Counted from the stretch's first letter, positions 17,942-27,019 are shown. The stretch is 64,000 nt of DNA from G963677085 sp963677085 (GCA_963677085.2 CAXXFH010000004.1:682001-746000); one strand, 5' to 3'. Numbers and translations: made by a program. Notes: generated by a model not told the origin, from the letters alone.

Positions 17942-20356
17942 TTACGAGCCACTGACTCGACCGGTGGGCATTTCGAAGCGTGCCCAGAAGGGATGTTGCC
18001 GGTCGCCGCGGGTTCGGGCGTCTTCGAGCATCGTCTCCAGGCTCGGCTTGACGTACGGCTCGCGGTTGTTCATTCGCCGGCCGTTCACGACGATGCTTAC
18101 CCGTTGTTTCAGGTCGACCATCGCGGGCGACAACCACACGCACACCCGGGTGCTGCCCGAGCGAACGTAGATACCGTTGTTCGGCGTAATTTTGGCCGAC
18201 ACTTCCACCGGCTGGGTACCTCGCGACGGCGGCCAATCGGCCGGATCGACCATCGACTTCGAAGGCATGCCGTCTAGTTCGATCCACCAGAAGAAATTGT
18301 CCCACGGCCGCATGGTTTTGCAGGTGAACTCCTTGGGGTAGAAATCGCGACGGAATCGGCTCATCCAGTCGAACATCCGCAGGATTTCGTCGTAGAAGTG
18401 CTCGTGGCCTCGCCCCAAATACTCGACGACCGTGCAGTTGAAACCGCGTTTCAGGTAGCGATCGAGTGTATCGGCGTTCTTGGTGAGTTGGGCGCCGTCG
18501 AGTTCGCCACAGACCACGTAGAACGGCACACGCTCGGCGTTTTCCCAATACAGGTCGCAATACTTTTCGGCTCGGGCAACGATCGGCAACACTCCGGCCC
18601 ACAGATCCGGATGGGCCAGCCCCAGATCCCAGGCCGCGTCGCCCCCGATGGAATGGCCGGTCAAGAAGACCTGGTCGGTGTCGACGGAAAACCGCCGGCA
18701 GGCATCGCGCAACGAGTACAACACGCAGGCGTGCTCCCGCGGCGAGTACCGGTAGTTCTTCTGGTGCTCGACCATCCACTGTGGGGCGATTACGATGTAA
18801 CCGCGCCGCGAGGCTTGGCCCGCCCGCCAACCGTCCTTCGTCCACTCCCCGGCCCACCAGTCGATTTGCTGTTCGGCCGTCGTACCTGAGCCGTGTAGGG
18901 TGACGATCGTCGGATAGCGACGATACGGATCATACTCGGGCGGCAGTTGGACGTAATAGGTGAAAGGCGGCTGCCCATCGAGTCCCTCGATTTCCACACG
19001 GTAGAAGCCCGGTTTGTCGGCGGCTACCGGTTCCGGGGCCGCCTCGGGTGGTTTCATGTGGGCCAACAGACCGGCCACGTAACTCGGCACGGCCCCTTCC
19101 TCGGAACCCAATAGCCCCAGGATCTTGGCTCTCCCGAGCTTCACCGGTTCGTTCATGTATTGCACGACCAGCTCGTGCACCCGATACAGCGACAACGCGA
19201 CCGGAAGCTTTTCCTGGGCCGCATCGCTACCCAAGAGCCAACCGCTTACGGCCAGGGCCACCTTTTCGTTGGGCGTAAGCTGCTGATCGCCGACACTCTG
19301 CTCGAACGAGGTCAGTCGGCCCAAGGTGTTGATGTTCAGCTCGGCCACGATTTCATCGCGAATCGGACGAATCCTCTCGCGCGTGGCCGTGTCGGATATC
19401 TTGGCAATCTCTGCGTCGAGTTGTTCAATCACGTTTTGGCCGCGCGTCTTGTAGCCGGCGTATTCGTCGGCCATCTCGCGCACCGCCTGAAGGATCTCGC
19501 CGGCTACGTCTTCCGAAGGAAACGCGTCGAGCTTTCCATACACCAAGCGGTGTTGGCCTGCACGCCGACGCATCCGCAACTCGCTTAACAGCCGTTGGGC
19601 ACTCAACTGACGTAGCGAGCGAATTGTCGGAGTAAGCTGCTGCTGCAACTCGGGACGCTCCGGAAAGTCCTTGATCAAGTCTTCCAATGTCTGCCGGGCT
19701 TCCGCGTAGCGTTCGGCCTGGAGATAGAACCGGGCGATCTTTTTGCGATGCTCGATGTTTTTCGGATCGATCTGCTTCAGGAGGATTTTGTGCAGCACCT
19801 CGTGCGGGATCGAACTGGTAGCAACGCGCATATCCCAGACGTGCGAAATCCCCTCGACCTGCGCCCAGCTAGGCGTCAGCAGAGAAATACCTTGGATCAC
19901 GTCGACAGGCCCCTGCGCCGTGTTGAACGTGAAGATCCGGCGCCCGAACTCGTCGAACGGCCGAATTTCGACCACAGGCCCCACGCTGGCCACGCGGCGC
20001 CCGTAGCGCAACGTTCGCTGCCGGATGTTGAACTGCTCCTCGACCACCTGATCGATATTGGCTTGCCGGACCTCTTGGATCTGACGTTTGGAGACGAAGG
20101 TTCGCCGCAGATCGTCGTTCAGCAGGATGATCAGACGCAATGGGCCGACGCCATCGGTCGCCGAGGCCTGGGGTTGATCTGCCAAGCTGGCCACGGCGCC
20201 GAGAGCCCCCTTCACGATGCGTCCATCTTTCAGGAGAAGCTCCGCCGCAGCGCAATCTCTCTCGTGAATCAGTAATCCCCCCTGAAGTAGCGGGCAGACC
20301 ACGAGCAGCGAGACAATGACCTGCCAAAAGTTGGCATCAGGTCCAAAGCGGCTCAT
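17942..20356 (-). CDS. Exported alpha/beta hydrolase with long N-terminal domain
   Basis: The 804-residue product starts with a hydrophobic export segment (about 12-28). Residues 30-450 are mostly helical with tetratricopeptide-like stretches (RYAEARQTLEDLIKDFPERPEL). Residues 450-720 form an esterase domain: YYVQLPPEYDP, LHGSG, the nucleophile elbow GHSIGGDAAWD (S569), D620 in CGELDG and H651/H653 in GRGHEHF. This resembles dienelactone-hydrolase or polyhydroxybutyrate-depolymerase-type esterases and prolyl oligopeptidase-like enzymes. The substrate is unknown. GAAGAGG precedes the ATG. A C-terminal beta-rich part (VEVSAKITPNNGIYV) follows the esterase. Confidence 0.82.
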   Translation of the reverse strand: MSRFGPDANFWQVIVSLLVVCPLLQGGLLIHERDCAAAELLLKDGRIVKGALGAVASLADQPQASATDGVGPLRLIILLNDDLRRTFVSKRQIQEVRQANIDQVVEEQFNIRQRTLRYGRRVASVGPVVEIRPFDEFGRRIFTFNTAQGPVDVIQGISLLTPSWAQVEGISHVWDMRVATSSIPHEVLHKILLKQIDPKNIEHRKKIARFYLQAERYAEARQTLEDLIKDFPERPELQQQLTPTIRSLRQLSAQRLLSELRMRRRAGQHRLVYGKLDAFPSEDVAGEILQAVREMADEYAGYKTRGQNVIEQLDAEIAKISDTATRERIRPIRDEIVAELNINTLGRLTSFEQSVGDQQLTPNEKVALAVSGWLLGSDAAQEKLPVALSLYRVHELVVQYMNEPVKLGRAKILGLLGSEEGAVPSYVAGLLAHMKPPEAAPEPVAADKPGFYRVEIEGLDGQPPFTYYVQLPPEYDPYRRYPTIVTLHGSGTTAEQQIDWWAGEWTKDGWRAGQASRRGYIVIAPQWMVEHQKNYRYSPREHACVLYSLRDACRRFSVDTDQVFLTGHSIGGDAAWDLGLAHPDLWAGVLPIVARAEKYCDLYWENAERVPFYVVCGELDGAQLTKNADTLDRYLKRGFNCTVVEYLGRGHEHFYDEILRMFDWMSRFRRDFYPKEFTCKTMRPWDNFFWWIELDGMPSKSMVDPADWPPSRGTQPVEVSAKITPNNGIYVRSGSTRVCVWLSPAMVDLKQRVSIVVNGRRMNNREPYVKPSLETMLEDARTRGDRQHPFWARFEMPTGRVSGS

Positions 20357-20786
20357 AACGACCTCTTCTCCGTATAGAAACTAGACGAACACCCTCGTTT
20401 TGCATGCCCTCGAATGTCCGTGTTAACCGACCAGAAGGCCCACAGGGCGGCAGGGCCGCCAACCAAACCGGTGCTGCCGCACCCAGGCAGGAACCCGCTC
20501 CCGTCGGTCGCTAATCTTCGTGAAAAACTTAACGATCTTTGAGGTTAGTAGTACAGGGCAACAAAACCGGCATTTTTAATGTTCCGACACGCTCACCCTG
20601 GACCGGCCTTGCTCAGTTTCATTGTGGCCTACCCAGTGCATCTGTCAAGGAAATACGACCCTGTAGTGCTGCTTGATGTAGTGTAAGTAGAGGGGTAATC
20701 CGGGTAAGTAAACCAATTCTGGGGCCTGGGAGCCTTGACAGAAACCCTGTCGATTCGCAAAATTAGTGACTTTAGGGGAGTTGAGC
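20357..20786. promoter_or_regulatory. Divergent promoter region
   Basis: This 430-bp interval has no gene. On the plus strand TTGACA (20735-20740), a 17-base spacer and CAAAAT (20758-20763) precede the small gene starting at 20787. On the minus strand TTGACA (20648-20643), a 16-base spacer and CACAAT (20626-20621) point toward the esterase gene, leaving a 264-base leader. Both have perfect -35 and weak -10 hexamers. No operator was identified. Confidence 0.45.
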
Positions 20787-21035
20787 ATGAGTAATAAGCC
20801 GGTTCCGCCCGGAATCACACTTTCACTGATCGCCGTCGCTCTGGTCTTGCCGATTGCGATCTGCGTGATAGTCGCCGTCGCCTCTCTGCTGGGGGCGATG
20901 GGTGACACCCAAGGTGGCTACGTGCTCTACCGAATTGCCCTGGGTTGCGGCATTCTTTTCTCGGTCGACTTGGTGCTGTTGGTGCTTCTGCTGGGGATCA
21001 ACAGCCTAGGCGACCGTGAGCCACCCGGCAAGTAG
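20787..21035 (+). CDS. Small two-helix membrane protein
   Basis: The 82-residue product (MSNKPVPPGITLSLIAVALV...) has two membrane helices, residues about 11-35 and 47-71, and a polar tail GDREPPGK. GGGGAG lies 8 bases before the ATG at 20787, which is why this start is preferred over an in-frame one at 20766. No family was recognised. It lies 24 bases downstream of a TTGACA-type promoter. Confidence 0.65.
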   Translation: MSNKPVPPGITLSLIAVALVLPIAICVIVAVASLLGAMGDTQGGYVLYRIALGCGILFSVDLVLLVLLLGINSLGDREPPGK

Positions 21036-21264
21036 TGAAGTCATCTCGCGCCTTCTTGGCGCCCCGACTGTGTCCCGTTTGACTCTGGTCGTCACTGCGG
21101 CGGCGTGCTAGGCTAAATTGAGGCGATCGTTCACTGCATGCAACCGGGCGTTCGCTGCAATACGGGCGGTCCCATGGTGTCCTCTTGGCTTTCGTGTCCA
21201 AGCTTGAATAGGGGAACCAGAGGAAGGTCGCACTCGTTTCTATTTTTCTACGCACTGCACCGCG

Positions 21265-22227
21265 ATGCCCATTCGATTCCACTGCAAGCGCTGTCATCAA
21301 ATGCTCGGCATTGCCACGCGCAAGGCGGGAACGGAGATTGAATGCCCTAAGTGCGGTTTGAGCCAAATGGTTCCCGCGCCGGAAGCGGCAGCCGCGGCGT
21401 TGATGCTGGAACAATCGGATTCGGCCCAGGTTACCGTAGACGATCCCTCAGAGTTGGTTGTCTACGAGGATGAGCCGACGATGATTGGTCCCCGCCGTCA
21501 GCCGCCGGCACCTGCTACGGAGAATGCGACATCGGCCAGGACTCCGTCGCCGCCAGCCGACACATTGCCAGCGGACACATCGCCAGCCGACATGTTGCCA
21601 CAATACGGCGAGCCATTGCCCTCGGGCATGATCCTGTTTCCCCGCCGAACCTTTTTCGTGCAGGGAATTCTCTGGGTTGTGTTCGGGGTGCTTGCGTTTG
21701 GGGCCGGCTACTTCATCGGCCGTGGCGACGTTGCCGAGGAGAAGTTGGCCCAACAGGAGGAAGCGGCTCGTGAACGGGTACTCGTCGAGGGACGCTTGAT
21801 GTACGATCCCGGTGCAGGGCAACTTGCTCCAGACGAAGGGGCCGTTGTCATTGTTTTGCCTGAGGACCGAGTGCCCGAAACGCCCTTGAGCGTTTACGCC
21901 ATCCGGCCGCAAGATCCACCGCCGAAGGAAACGCACAAAAGCGTTCGTCTCATTCAGAACTTGGGTGGCGTTTACACAAGAGCCGCAGCCGACGGAACGT
22001 TTTCGTTTGTCGTGCCCGACCAGGGCGAATACTACGTGTTGTTGATCTCGTCCCACGCCGCTCGCGCGAAGGACGCACCGCTGGACGAGGCCGACCAGAT
22101 CGACATCCAGCGGTTTTTTGGCGACTCGGCCGAACATCTGATCAACCGCTTCAAGTATCGCTGGTCACTGGAAGAAATTCACAGCGGCTTCAATCCGATC
22201 GAAGTGGATTTCGGCACTGACGGCTAG
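21265..22227 (+). CDS. Zinc-ribbon membrane protein with extracytoplasmic domain
   Basis: The 320-residue product begins with a zinc ribbon (FHCKRCHQ...ECPKCG, residues 5-30), continues with a Pro/Ala/Thr linker containing near-repeats of PADT (about 90-115), then one membrane helix (GILWVVFGVLAFGAGYFIG, about 135-155). The remainder looks like a beta-sandwich similar to carboxypeptidase-regulatory domains (VLVEGRLMYDPGAGQLAP ... GTFSFVVPDQGEYYVLLI). This ribbon-linker-helix-domain layout resembles other planctomycete proteins. Function is unknown. Confidence 0.75.
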   Translation: MPIRFHCKRCHQMLGIATRKAGTEIECPKCGLSQMVPAPEAAAAALMLEQSDSAQVTVDDPSELVVYEDEPTMIGPRRQPPAPATENATSARTPSPPADTLPADTSPADMLPQYGEPLPSGMILFPRRTFFVQGILWVVFGVLAFGAGYFIGRGDVAEEKLAQQEEAARERVLVEGRLMYDPGAGQLAPDEGAVVIVLPEDRVPETPLSVYAIRPQDPPPKETHKSVRLIQNLGGVYTRAAADGTFSFVVPDQGEYYVLLISSHAARAKDAPLDEADQIDIQRFFGDSAEHLINRFKYRWSLEEIHSGFNPIEVDFGTDG

Positions 22228-22231
22228 CCCG

Positions 22232-22347
22232 TGTTTTTCACCACGGAGTCTCTGGAGGCGGCTGCAAAGCCTGGCATCGGGTTCATACGTCTGCTGGTGG
22301 CGGCCTTGCTGCTCTGTGACCACCGTGTCTCCGTGGTTAATATCGTT
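22232..22347. repeat. Imperfect inverted repeat (CACCACGGAGTC type)
   Basis: TTTTTCACCACGGAGTCTC at the left and GTGTCTCCGTGGTTAAT at the right form an imperfect inverted repeat enclosing about 80 bases. It lies between the convergent ends of the zinc-ribbon gene and the saccharopine-dehydrogenase-like gene. Confidence 0.5.
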
Positions 22348-22375
22348 ATGAAAAATCCATGCTGGCAATTCATCC

Positions 22376-23431
22376 TTATCGAAACTGCAGATCGGTCTCG
22401 GGCAGTTCGAGGATCAGGTTGGCCCCAAACGCTTTGGCTGGTGTGAAAAAGCCCGGGGCAATGCCGCCGTCGAGCAGCCGCCGAACACACTCCAACGCGG
22501 CGATAATCGTCAGGTGGTAGCCGTTGGGGGTTTCCAGGGTAGCCTCGACCTGGTTGCCCTGTTCATTGCTCACTTGGCCCCAGAACGATGCTCGTTGGTT
22601 GTGGCGTTCGTCGGCCGAAGGGCCGCGTACGTGTTTTGTGACCAACCGTCGTAAACCGGCACGCAACGGCCAGGTGCCCAACAGCCGCAGCAGCCAACGG
22701 CCTTTCCGTAGCAACCGGATCTGCGCCGGCTGCATGCTCATGTAGACCTCGATATTGGGTATGCCCGTCGTGTACCATGCCGAAGCCACATCGCCCCACG
22801 GTGCAATGGCCGACTCACGGACACCACTGCGGAAGGGGATTTCCCGCGTTTTCCACGCCAACGGAACTCGGGTAATCTTTCCGCCGATGCGCACGCGAGC
22901 ACCCAGAGGCAGTTGCTCGAACATGGTTTTCGTCGTGCCAGGACTGAAACTCATTTCGGTGAAAAGGCCGAGTGTCAGCGACGACGCGTCGGGTAAACGT
23001 TGGGCCAGCAAGGCGGCCAAGCAGTCGCTGGGTACCACGTCGAATCCCACGGCGGGGATCAATCGCACGCCGGCCTGAACGGCCCGGTCGTGTCGCGCAG
23101 CAGCAGCCTCGATCACATCGACTTCGCCTGTCACGTCGAGGTAATCGACGTGCGAGTGCAAACAAGCGTCCATCATCGGTTCGCCAGTAGCGGAAAACGG
23201 CCCGGCACAATGCAGCACGGCGGCGACGCCCAACAGCGACTCGGCCGTACGGTCGGGATCGTCCAAATCGAAAACCCGGCTGGCGCACCCCAACTCCAGG
23301 GCCAAGGCCTCGATCGTTCGGCGATTGCGGCCGGCTAGCAGTGGTCGCATTCCCCGCGCGACGGCTTCCCGAGCAATCAACTCGCCCGTGTAACCATTGG
23401 CACCGTAAAGCATCCAGTTGGAATGACTCAT
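22376..23431 (-). CDS. Saccharopine dehydrogenase-like NAD(P)-binding oxidoreductase
   Basis: The 351-residue product has an N-terminal Rossmann motif (MLYGANGYTGELIA) and the FDLDDPDRTAESLLGVAAVLHCAGPFS segment typical of the saccharopine dehydrogenase-like family, which includes mycobacterial trans-acting enoyl reductases. The true reaction is unknown; lysine metabolism is not implied. It starts 14 bases after the stop of the sigma-54 activator gene in the same direction, so the two are probably co-transcribed. Confidence 0.82.
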   Translation of the reverse strand: MSHSNWMLYGANGYTGELIAREAVARGMRPLLAGRNRRTIEALALELGCASRVFDLDDPDRTAESLLGVAAVLHCAGPFSATGEPMMDACLHSHVDYLDVTGEVDVIEAAAARHDRAVQAGVRLIPAVGFDVVPSDCLAALLAQRLPDASSLTLGLFTEMSFSPGTTKTMFEQLPLGARVRIGGKITRVPLAWKTREIPFRSGVRESAIAPWGDVASAWYTTGIPNIEVYMSMQPAQIRLLRKGRWLLRLLGTWPLRAGLRRLVTKHVRGPSADERHNQRASFWGQVSNEQGNQVEATLETPNGYHLTIIAALECVRRLLDGGIAPGFFTPAKAFGANLILELPETDLQFR

Positions 23432-23445
23432 GGTCGTTGCTTTCC

Positions 23446-25092
23446 TTACTTCTCCTGGAACTTATCGGACGCCGTGATTTTCATCTTTTTCATCCGGGAA
23501 GCCAAGGTGGTAGGCCGAATTCCCAGCAGCGAAGCGGCTCCGCCTGGGCCGTAGATCTTTCCGTTGGCCTTTTTGAGTGCCGCAAGGATGTTTTCCCGTT
23601 GGCGTCGCTGCATTTCCACCTCGGGCACAACCTCCATGTCGTTTTCCCATTTGTCCGACGAATTTCCCGGCAGAGTCGCCGGCCCGGCCACGGAAGTCTC
23701 GCTCGGAAGATCGAAACGCAGCAGGCCGTCGTGCGACGTGATTACCGCGCGTTCGATGACATTTTGCAGTTCGCGCACATTGCCCGGCCATTCGTAGGCC
23801 TGTAACTGAAAGATGTTCGCCTGGGTGATGCGCGGCAGCGGACGATTCACGCGCAAGGCCGCATGCTCGGCAAATCGCAAGGCCAGCAGCGGAATGTCTT
23901 CTTTGCGACGGCGGAGTGGGGCTACCTCGATGGGAAACACGTTGAGCCGATAGTAGAGATCCTGCCGGAACCTGCCGGCCTCGACTTCGGCCTTCAGGTC
24001 GCGATTCGTAGCGGCGAGAATTCGGACGTTGACCTTTCGGGTGCGCTCCTCGCCCACGCGTTCGAATTCGCCTTCCTGCAGCACCCGCAGCAGCTTGCCT
24101 TGCAGTTCCAAGGGAATCTCGCCGACTTCGTCGAGAAACAGCGTGCTGCGGTCGGCAAGTTCGAACCGTCCGGTCCGGTCTTTCAACGCGCCGGTAAAAG
24201 CTCCTCGCACGTGGCCGAAAAATTCGCTCTCGTAAAGTTCTCGGGGAATCGACGCACAGTTGACCTTGATCATCGGTTGCCCACGACGTTGACTCTGCTT
24301 GTGGATTTCGCGGGCGACCAGTTCCTTGCCCGTTCCCGACTCGCCAAGAATCAACACATTGGCGTCGGTGGGCGCTACCAGTTCGATTTGCTGCATGAGA
24401 CGGGCCAGAGCCGGACTTTGCCCGACGATGTCGCCGAAGAAGTAGGCTTCGCTCACTTCCTCGCAGAGATAATCGCGTTGCTGTTCGAGACGCTCCTTGA
24501 GGCGTTGGATTTCTTCGAACGCCCGGGCGTTAGCGATGGCCGCTGCTCCCATATCGGCGACCATCCGCAACCACAAAATGCCCACGGGCCTTGGAGCCTG
24601 GTGCAACAACACAGCCAGCACGCCAAGCACCTCGCCGCTGTGGACCATGGGTTGTCCCAGGAAACCTGTTAACTCGGCGGTGGGCGCTTCGTTGAGTTGA
24701 AGCTCATCAAAAAGGGCCCGGTCCGGCAGGTCGATTTCGACGGCATCGCCACTGGCAGCGATTCGCCCGATGGTGCCGACGCGCAAGGGGACACGTTGCC
24801 GAGAATCGGCCGAATCGCTTGGCGTTAAGGGGGATTCTGGTTCGGTAGCGCTGGCGACCAGATGCAGGCAGGTCCCCACATCGGTACACAACGCTCCTGT
24901 CTCGCATGATTTGCCACAGCGGTCGCCCGGCTCGATGAGCCAGATTCGGGCCAGCGCAACGTTCGAGAGCGATGCCAAGCGTTGCACGATGGCCTTCAGG
25001 ACGGCCTCGGGGCACCGCTGTCTCGCAATGTCGAGAACTAGCCCCTTGAGCTTGTCGAATTCGATCGGCGGCTGTTCGGCAGGTTTGTCCAT
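23446..25092 (-). CDS. Sigma-54-dependent activator, GAF-AAA+-Fis (FhlA/NorR type)
   Basis: The 548-residue regulator has a GAF-like sensor (about 25-195), AAA+ domain (220-460) and Fis-type helix-turn-helix at the end (GGAASLLGIRPTTLASRMKK). Walker A is GESGTGKE (250-257), the sigma-54-contacting loop GAFTGA (297-302) and Walker B LFLDEVGE (318-325). All are intact, so it should drive open-complex formation. The GAF domain carries a cysteine group, C59-x3-C63-x5-C69-x5-C75, able in principle to bind a metal or Fe-S cluster or sense redox state. A sigma-54 promoter lies in the divergent intergenic region at 25229-25244, before the CMD gene. Confidence 0.93.
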   Translation of the reverse strand: MDKPAEQPPIEFDKLKGLVLDIARQRCPEAVLKAIVQRLASLSNVALARIWLIEPGDRCGKSCETGALCTDVGTCLHLVASATEPESPLTPSDSADSRQRVPLRVGTIGRIAASGDAVEIDLPDRALFDELQLNEAPTAELTGFLGQPMVHSGEVLGVLAVLLHQAPRPVGILWLRMVADMGAAAIANARAFEEIQRLKERLEQQRDYLCEEVSEAYFFGDIVGQSPALARLMQQIELVAPTDANVLILGESGTGKELVAREIHKQSQRRGQPMIKVNCASIPRELYESEFFGHVRGAFTGALKDRTGRFELADRSTLFLDEVGEIPLELQGKLLRVLQEGEFERVGEERTRKVNVRILAATNRDLKAEVEAGRFRQDLYYRLNVFPIEVAPLRRRKEDIPLLALRFAEHAALRVNRPLPRITQANIFQLQAYEWPGNVRELQNVIERAVITSHDGLLRFDLPSETSVAGPATLPGNSSDKWENDMEVVPEVEMQRRQRENILAALKKANGKIYGPGGAASLLGIRPTTLASRMKKMKITASDKFQEK

Positions 25093-25126
25093 GGTGGGGA
25101 ATTATTTACGATATTTCGTGCTTGGT

Positions 25127-25159
25127 CAACGAATTGTCGTGAATAACGATTTTTCGTTG
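25127..25159. promoter_or_regulatory. Candidate upstream activator site
   Basis: An inverted repeat with 6-bp arms (CAACGA at 25127-25132, TCGTTG at 25154-25159) and an A+T-rich centre lies 70-100 bp upstream of the GG-N10-GC promoter. That is the distance expected for an enhancer bound by a sigma-54 activator. Only the position and symmetry support this. Confidence 0.35.
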
Positions 25160-25228
25160 TCGCTGCCGTTGGTAGGTTGTTCGCTGTAACTCTTTGTTTT
25201 GAAGTCGTTTACGGAAAATGCTCGCCAG

Positions 25229-25244
25229 CGGCACGACATCTGCA
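25229..25244 (+). promoter_or_regulatory. Sigma-54 (-24/-12) promoter
   Basis: The sequence CGGCACGACATCTGCA fits TGGCACR-N4-TTGCW at all but two positions, with the essential GG and GC separated by exactly 10 bases. It is in front of the CMD-like gene, about 84 bases before its ATG, and next to a divergent sigma-54 activator gene, which strengthens the call. Confidence 0.65.
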
Positions 25245-25327
25245 TCTCTTTGAGGTGGAACCTGGCCGTAGCGAACTTTCAGTGGCCGACGGGGTTCTAT
25301 CCTCTGACACCAAAAAGGAGACTCGTG

Positions 25328-25873
25328 ATGCCCCGGATTGAACCGATCCAGCGGGACGTCGCTCAGGCCAAGGCCGGTTTAATACTCGACATGGTCCAGG
25401 CCCAGTGGGGAATGGTCCCGAATATGATCCGAACGATGGCCCAATCGCCGGCTGCAACGGAGGGATTTCTTTCTCTGCAGCGGGCCCTTGCCGGCGGGCT
25501 CTTGGGTGGTCCGTTGCGCGAAAAAATTGCACTGACCGTTGCGGAAACGAACGGTTGCCGCTACGGCATCGCGGCGCACATGGCGATTGGACGCTCGATC
25601 GGCATCGGCGACGACGCCCTACGCGATGCTCGGCGGGGAACCTCGACGGATCATAGGGAAGACCGGATTCTGAGGTTTGTGAAGAAGATCGTCCAAGATC
25701 GCGGCGCGGCGACCGACGCCGACTTGACGCGGCTTCGGGATATCGGCGTTAGCAACGAAGAAATCGTCGAAATCATCGCCCATGTGGGGCTTAATCTGTT
25801 TGCCGACTACTTCACCCAGGTAGCCGACCCGACAATCGACTTCCCCATGACCGCAGAGATCGTATCAAGCTGA
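25328..25873 (+). CDS. Carboxymuconolactone decarboxylase/AhpD-like protein lacking the second Cys
   Basis: The 181-residue product belongs to the CMD/AhpD-like (peroxidase-related) family. AAGGAG at 25315-25320 fixes the ATG at 25328. The usual active-site motif is E-x3-C-x2-C-x3-H; here it reads E73 TNG C77 RY G80 IAA H84, so the first Cys and the His are kept but the second Cys is Gly. A dithiol peroxidase cycle therefore cannot work in the standard way; a one-Cys mechanism or a non-peroxidatic role is possible. The gene is preceded by a sigma-54 promoter and lies opposite a sigma-54 activator, and an NmrA-type oxidoreductase follows. Confidence 0.85.
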   Translation: MPRIEPIQRDVAQAKAGLILDMVQAQWGMVPNMIRTMAQSPAATEGFLSLQRALAGGLLGGPLREKIALTVAETNGCRYGIAAHMAIGRSIGIGDDALRDARRGTSTDHREDRILRFVKKIVQDRGAATDADLTRLRDIGVSNEEIVEIIAHVGLNLFADYFTQVADPTIDFPMTAEIVSS

Positions 25874-25979
25874 AAGTACGCGAGAGCAGTGAGCCTCAAA
25901 CCATCCAGGAGACCCCAGCGTTTTTATATTTCCAGGGGCCGGAATCAGGGTGTTTTTCATCATGGAGTTAAACGGAGTT

Positions 25980-26083
25980 ATTGATATTCGCAAGAGTAGT
26001 GAATTGGCCACGTAGCGGATTTTCCCGCAATTGTCGGGCTCCCGTCGGTCGCCCTCGTGTCACTACTTATGCGACGCTCAATA
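25980..26083 (-). repeat. MITE-like element, copy A (104 bp)
   Basis: A 104-bp unit about 90% identical to 46170-46273. It has imperfect terminal inverted repeats of about 22 bp starting ATTGA and ending AAGTAGTG (left arm varied), and a core that on the minus strand reads CGAGGGCGACC then ACGGGAGCCCG. It lies between the CMD-like gene and the NmrA-like gene. Related elements of the other subtype are at 27028-27131 and 45687-45788. Confidence 0.8.
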
Positions 26084-26101
26084 GATAGAAAAGAGGCAGT
26101 G

Positions 26102-27019
26102 ATGAGAGTTGCAATTAGTACACCCACCGGCCACATTGGTCGGATGGTCGCCGAACGTGTGTTGGCCACCGGCGCCGACGTGCGACTGCTGGCTCGGTTT
26201 CCCGAAAAGGTGCTCGACCTGGCCGTCCACGGTGCCGAGGTCACGCAGGGTTCGTTGGACGACACCGATTTCGTGGTGGCGGCCACGCGCGACGTCGAAG
26301 CCCTGCTCTGGGTAACGCCTGCGAGTTTTCAGGCCGAGGATTTTCGTGGCGCGCAAATCCGCCACGCTCAAAACGCGGCCGAAGCGATCCGCGCGAACGG
26401 AATTGAACGTGTTGTGAACATTTCGTCGCTGGGGGCGCATCTCGGCTGGGGATGTGGGCCGATAACCGGCTTGCACGACGTCGAGCAGGTGCTCGATCGG
26501 GTTGTCTCGAGTGTAACTCACTTGAGGCCCGGCTACTTCTACGAAAACTTCCTTTGGCAACTTCCGGCGATTGCGGAAGCGGGCGCCATTCGGCTACCCA
26601 TTTCCGGCGCGGTACAGCTTCCGATGATCGCCACGCGCGACATCGCGGCCATCGCCACGGAGCGGTTACTCGACGGAACCTGGTCGGGCTTCCTTACCCG
26701 CGAATTGCACGGCCCGGCCAACCTGACGTTTGGTCAGGCTGCCATGTTGATTTCGGAGGGGATTGGGCAGAAAGTGGTACACGAGAAGATCGCCCCCCAC
26801 GAGTTCGTGGAGATTCTTCACCACCAGGGATTCAGCATCGATGCCGTGGAAACGATGCTCGAACTGTATCACGCGATCGAAACCGGCCTGCTACGAGCCG
26901 AAAAGGTGCGGTCGATGAACACCAGCACCGACACGAGCCTAACCCAGTTTGCACGTGAGGTGATCGCTCCGCGACTTCGAGCGACAGTGGCCCACCGACC
27001 CAAAGCTGGGTCGGTGTGA
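26102..27019 (+). CDS. NmrA-family NAD(P)-binding oxidoreductase
   Basis: The 305-residue product has an atypical-SDR/NmrA fold: MRVAISTPTGHIGRMVAERV (nucleotide-binding glycines), NISSLGAHLG, HLRPGYFYENFLW, and ATRDIAAIATERLL. Such proteins are quinone reductases, nitrogen-regulator NmrA-like sensors or azoreductase-like enzymes. AAGAGG stands before the ATG at 26102. It follows the sigma-54-preceded CMD gene after 228 bp occupied mainly by a repeat element, so shared transcription is possible but not shown. Confidence 0.8.
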   Translation: MRVAISTPTGHIGRMVAERVLATGADVRLLARFPEKVLDLAVHGAEVTQGSLDDTDFVVAATRDVEALLWVTPASFQAEDFRGAQIRHAQNAAEAIRANGIERVVNISSLGAHLGWGCGPITGLHDVEQVLDRVVSSVTHLRPGYFYENFLWQLPAIAEAGAIRLPISGAVQLPMIATRDIAAIATERLLDGTWSGFLTRELHGPANLTFGQAAMLISEGIGQKVVHEKIAPHEFVEILHHQGFSIDAVETMLELYHAIETGLLRAEKVRSMNTSTDTSLTQFAREVIAPRLRATVAHRPKAGSV

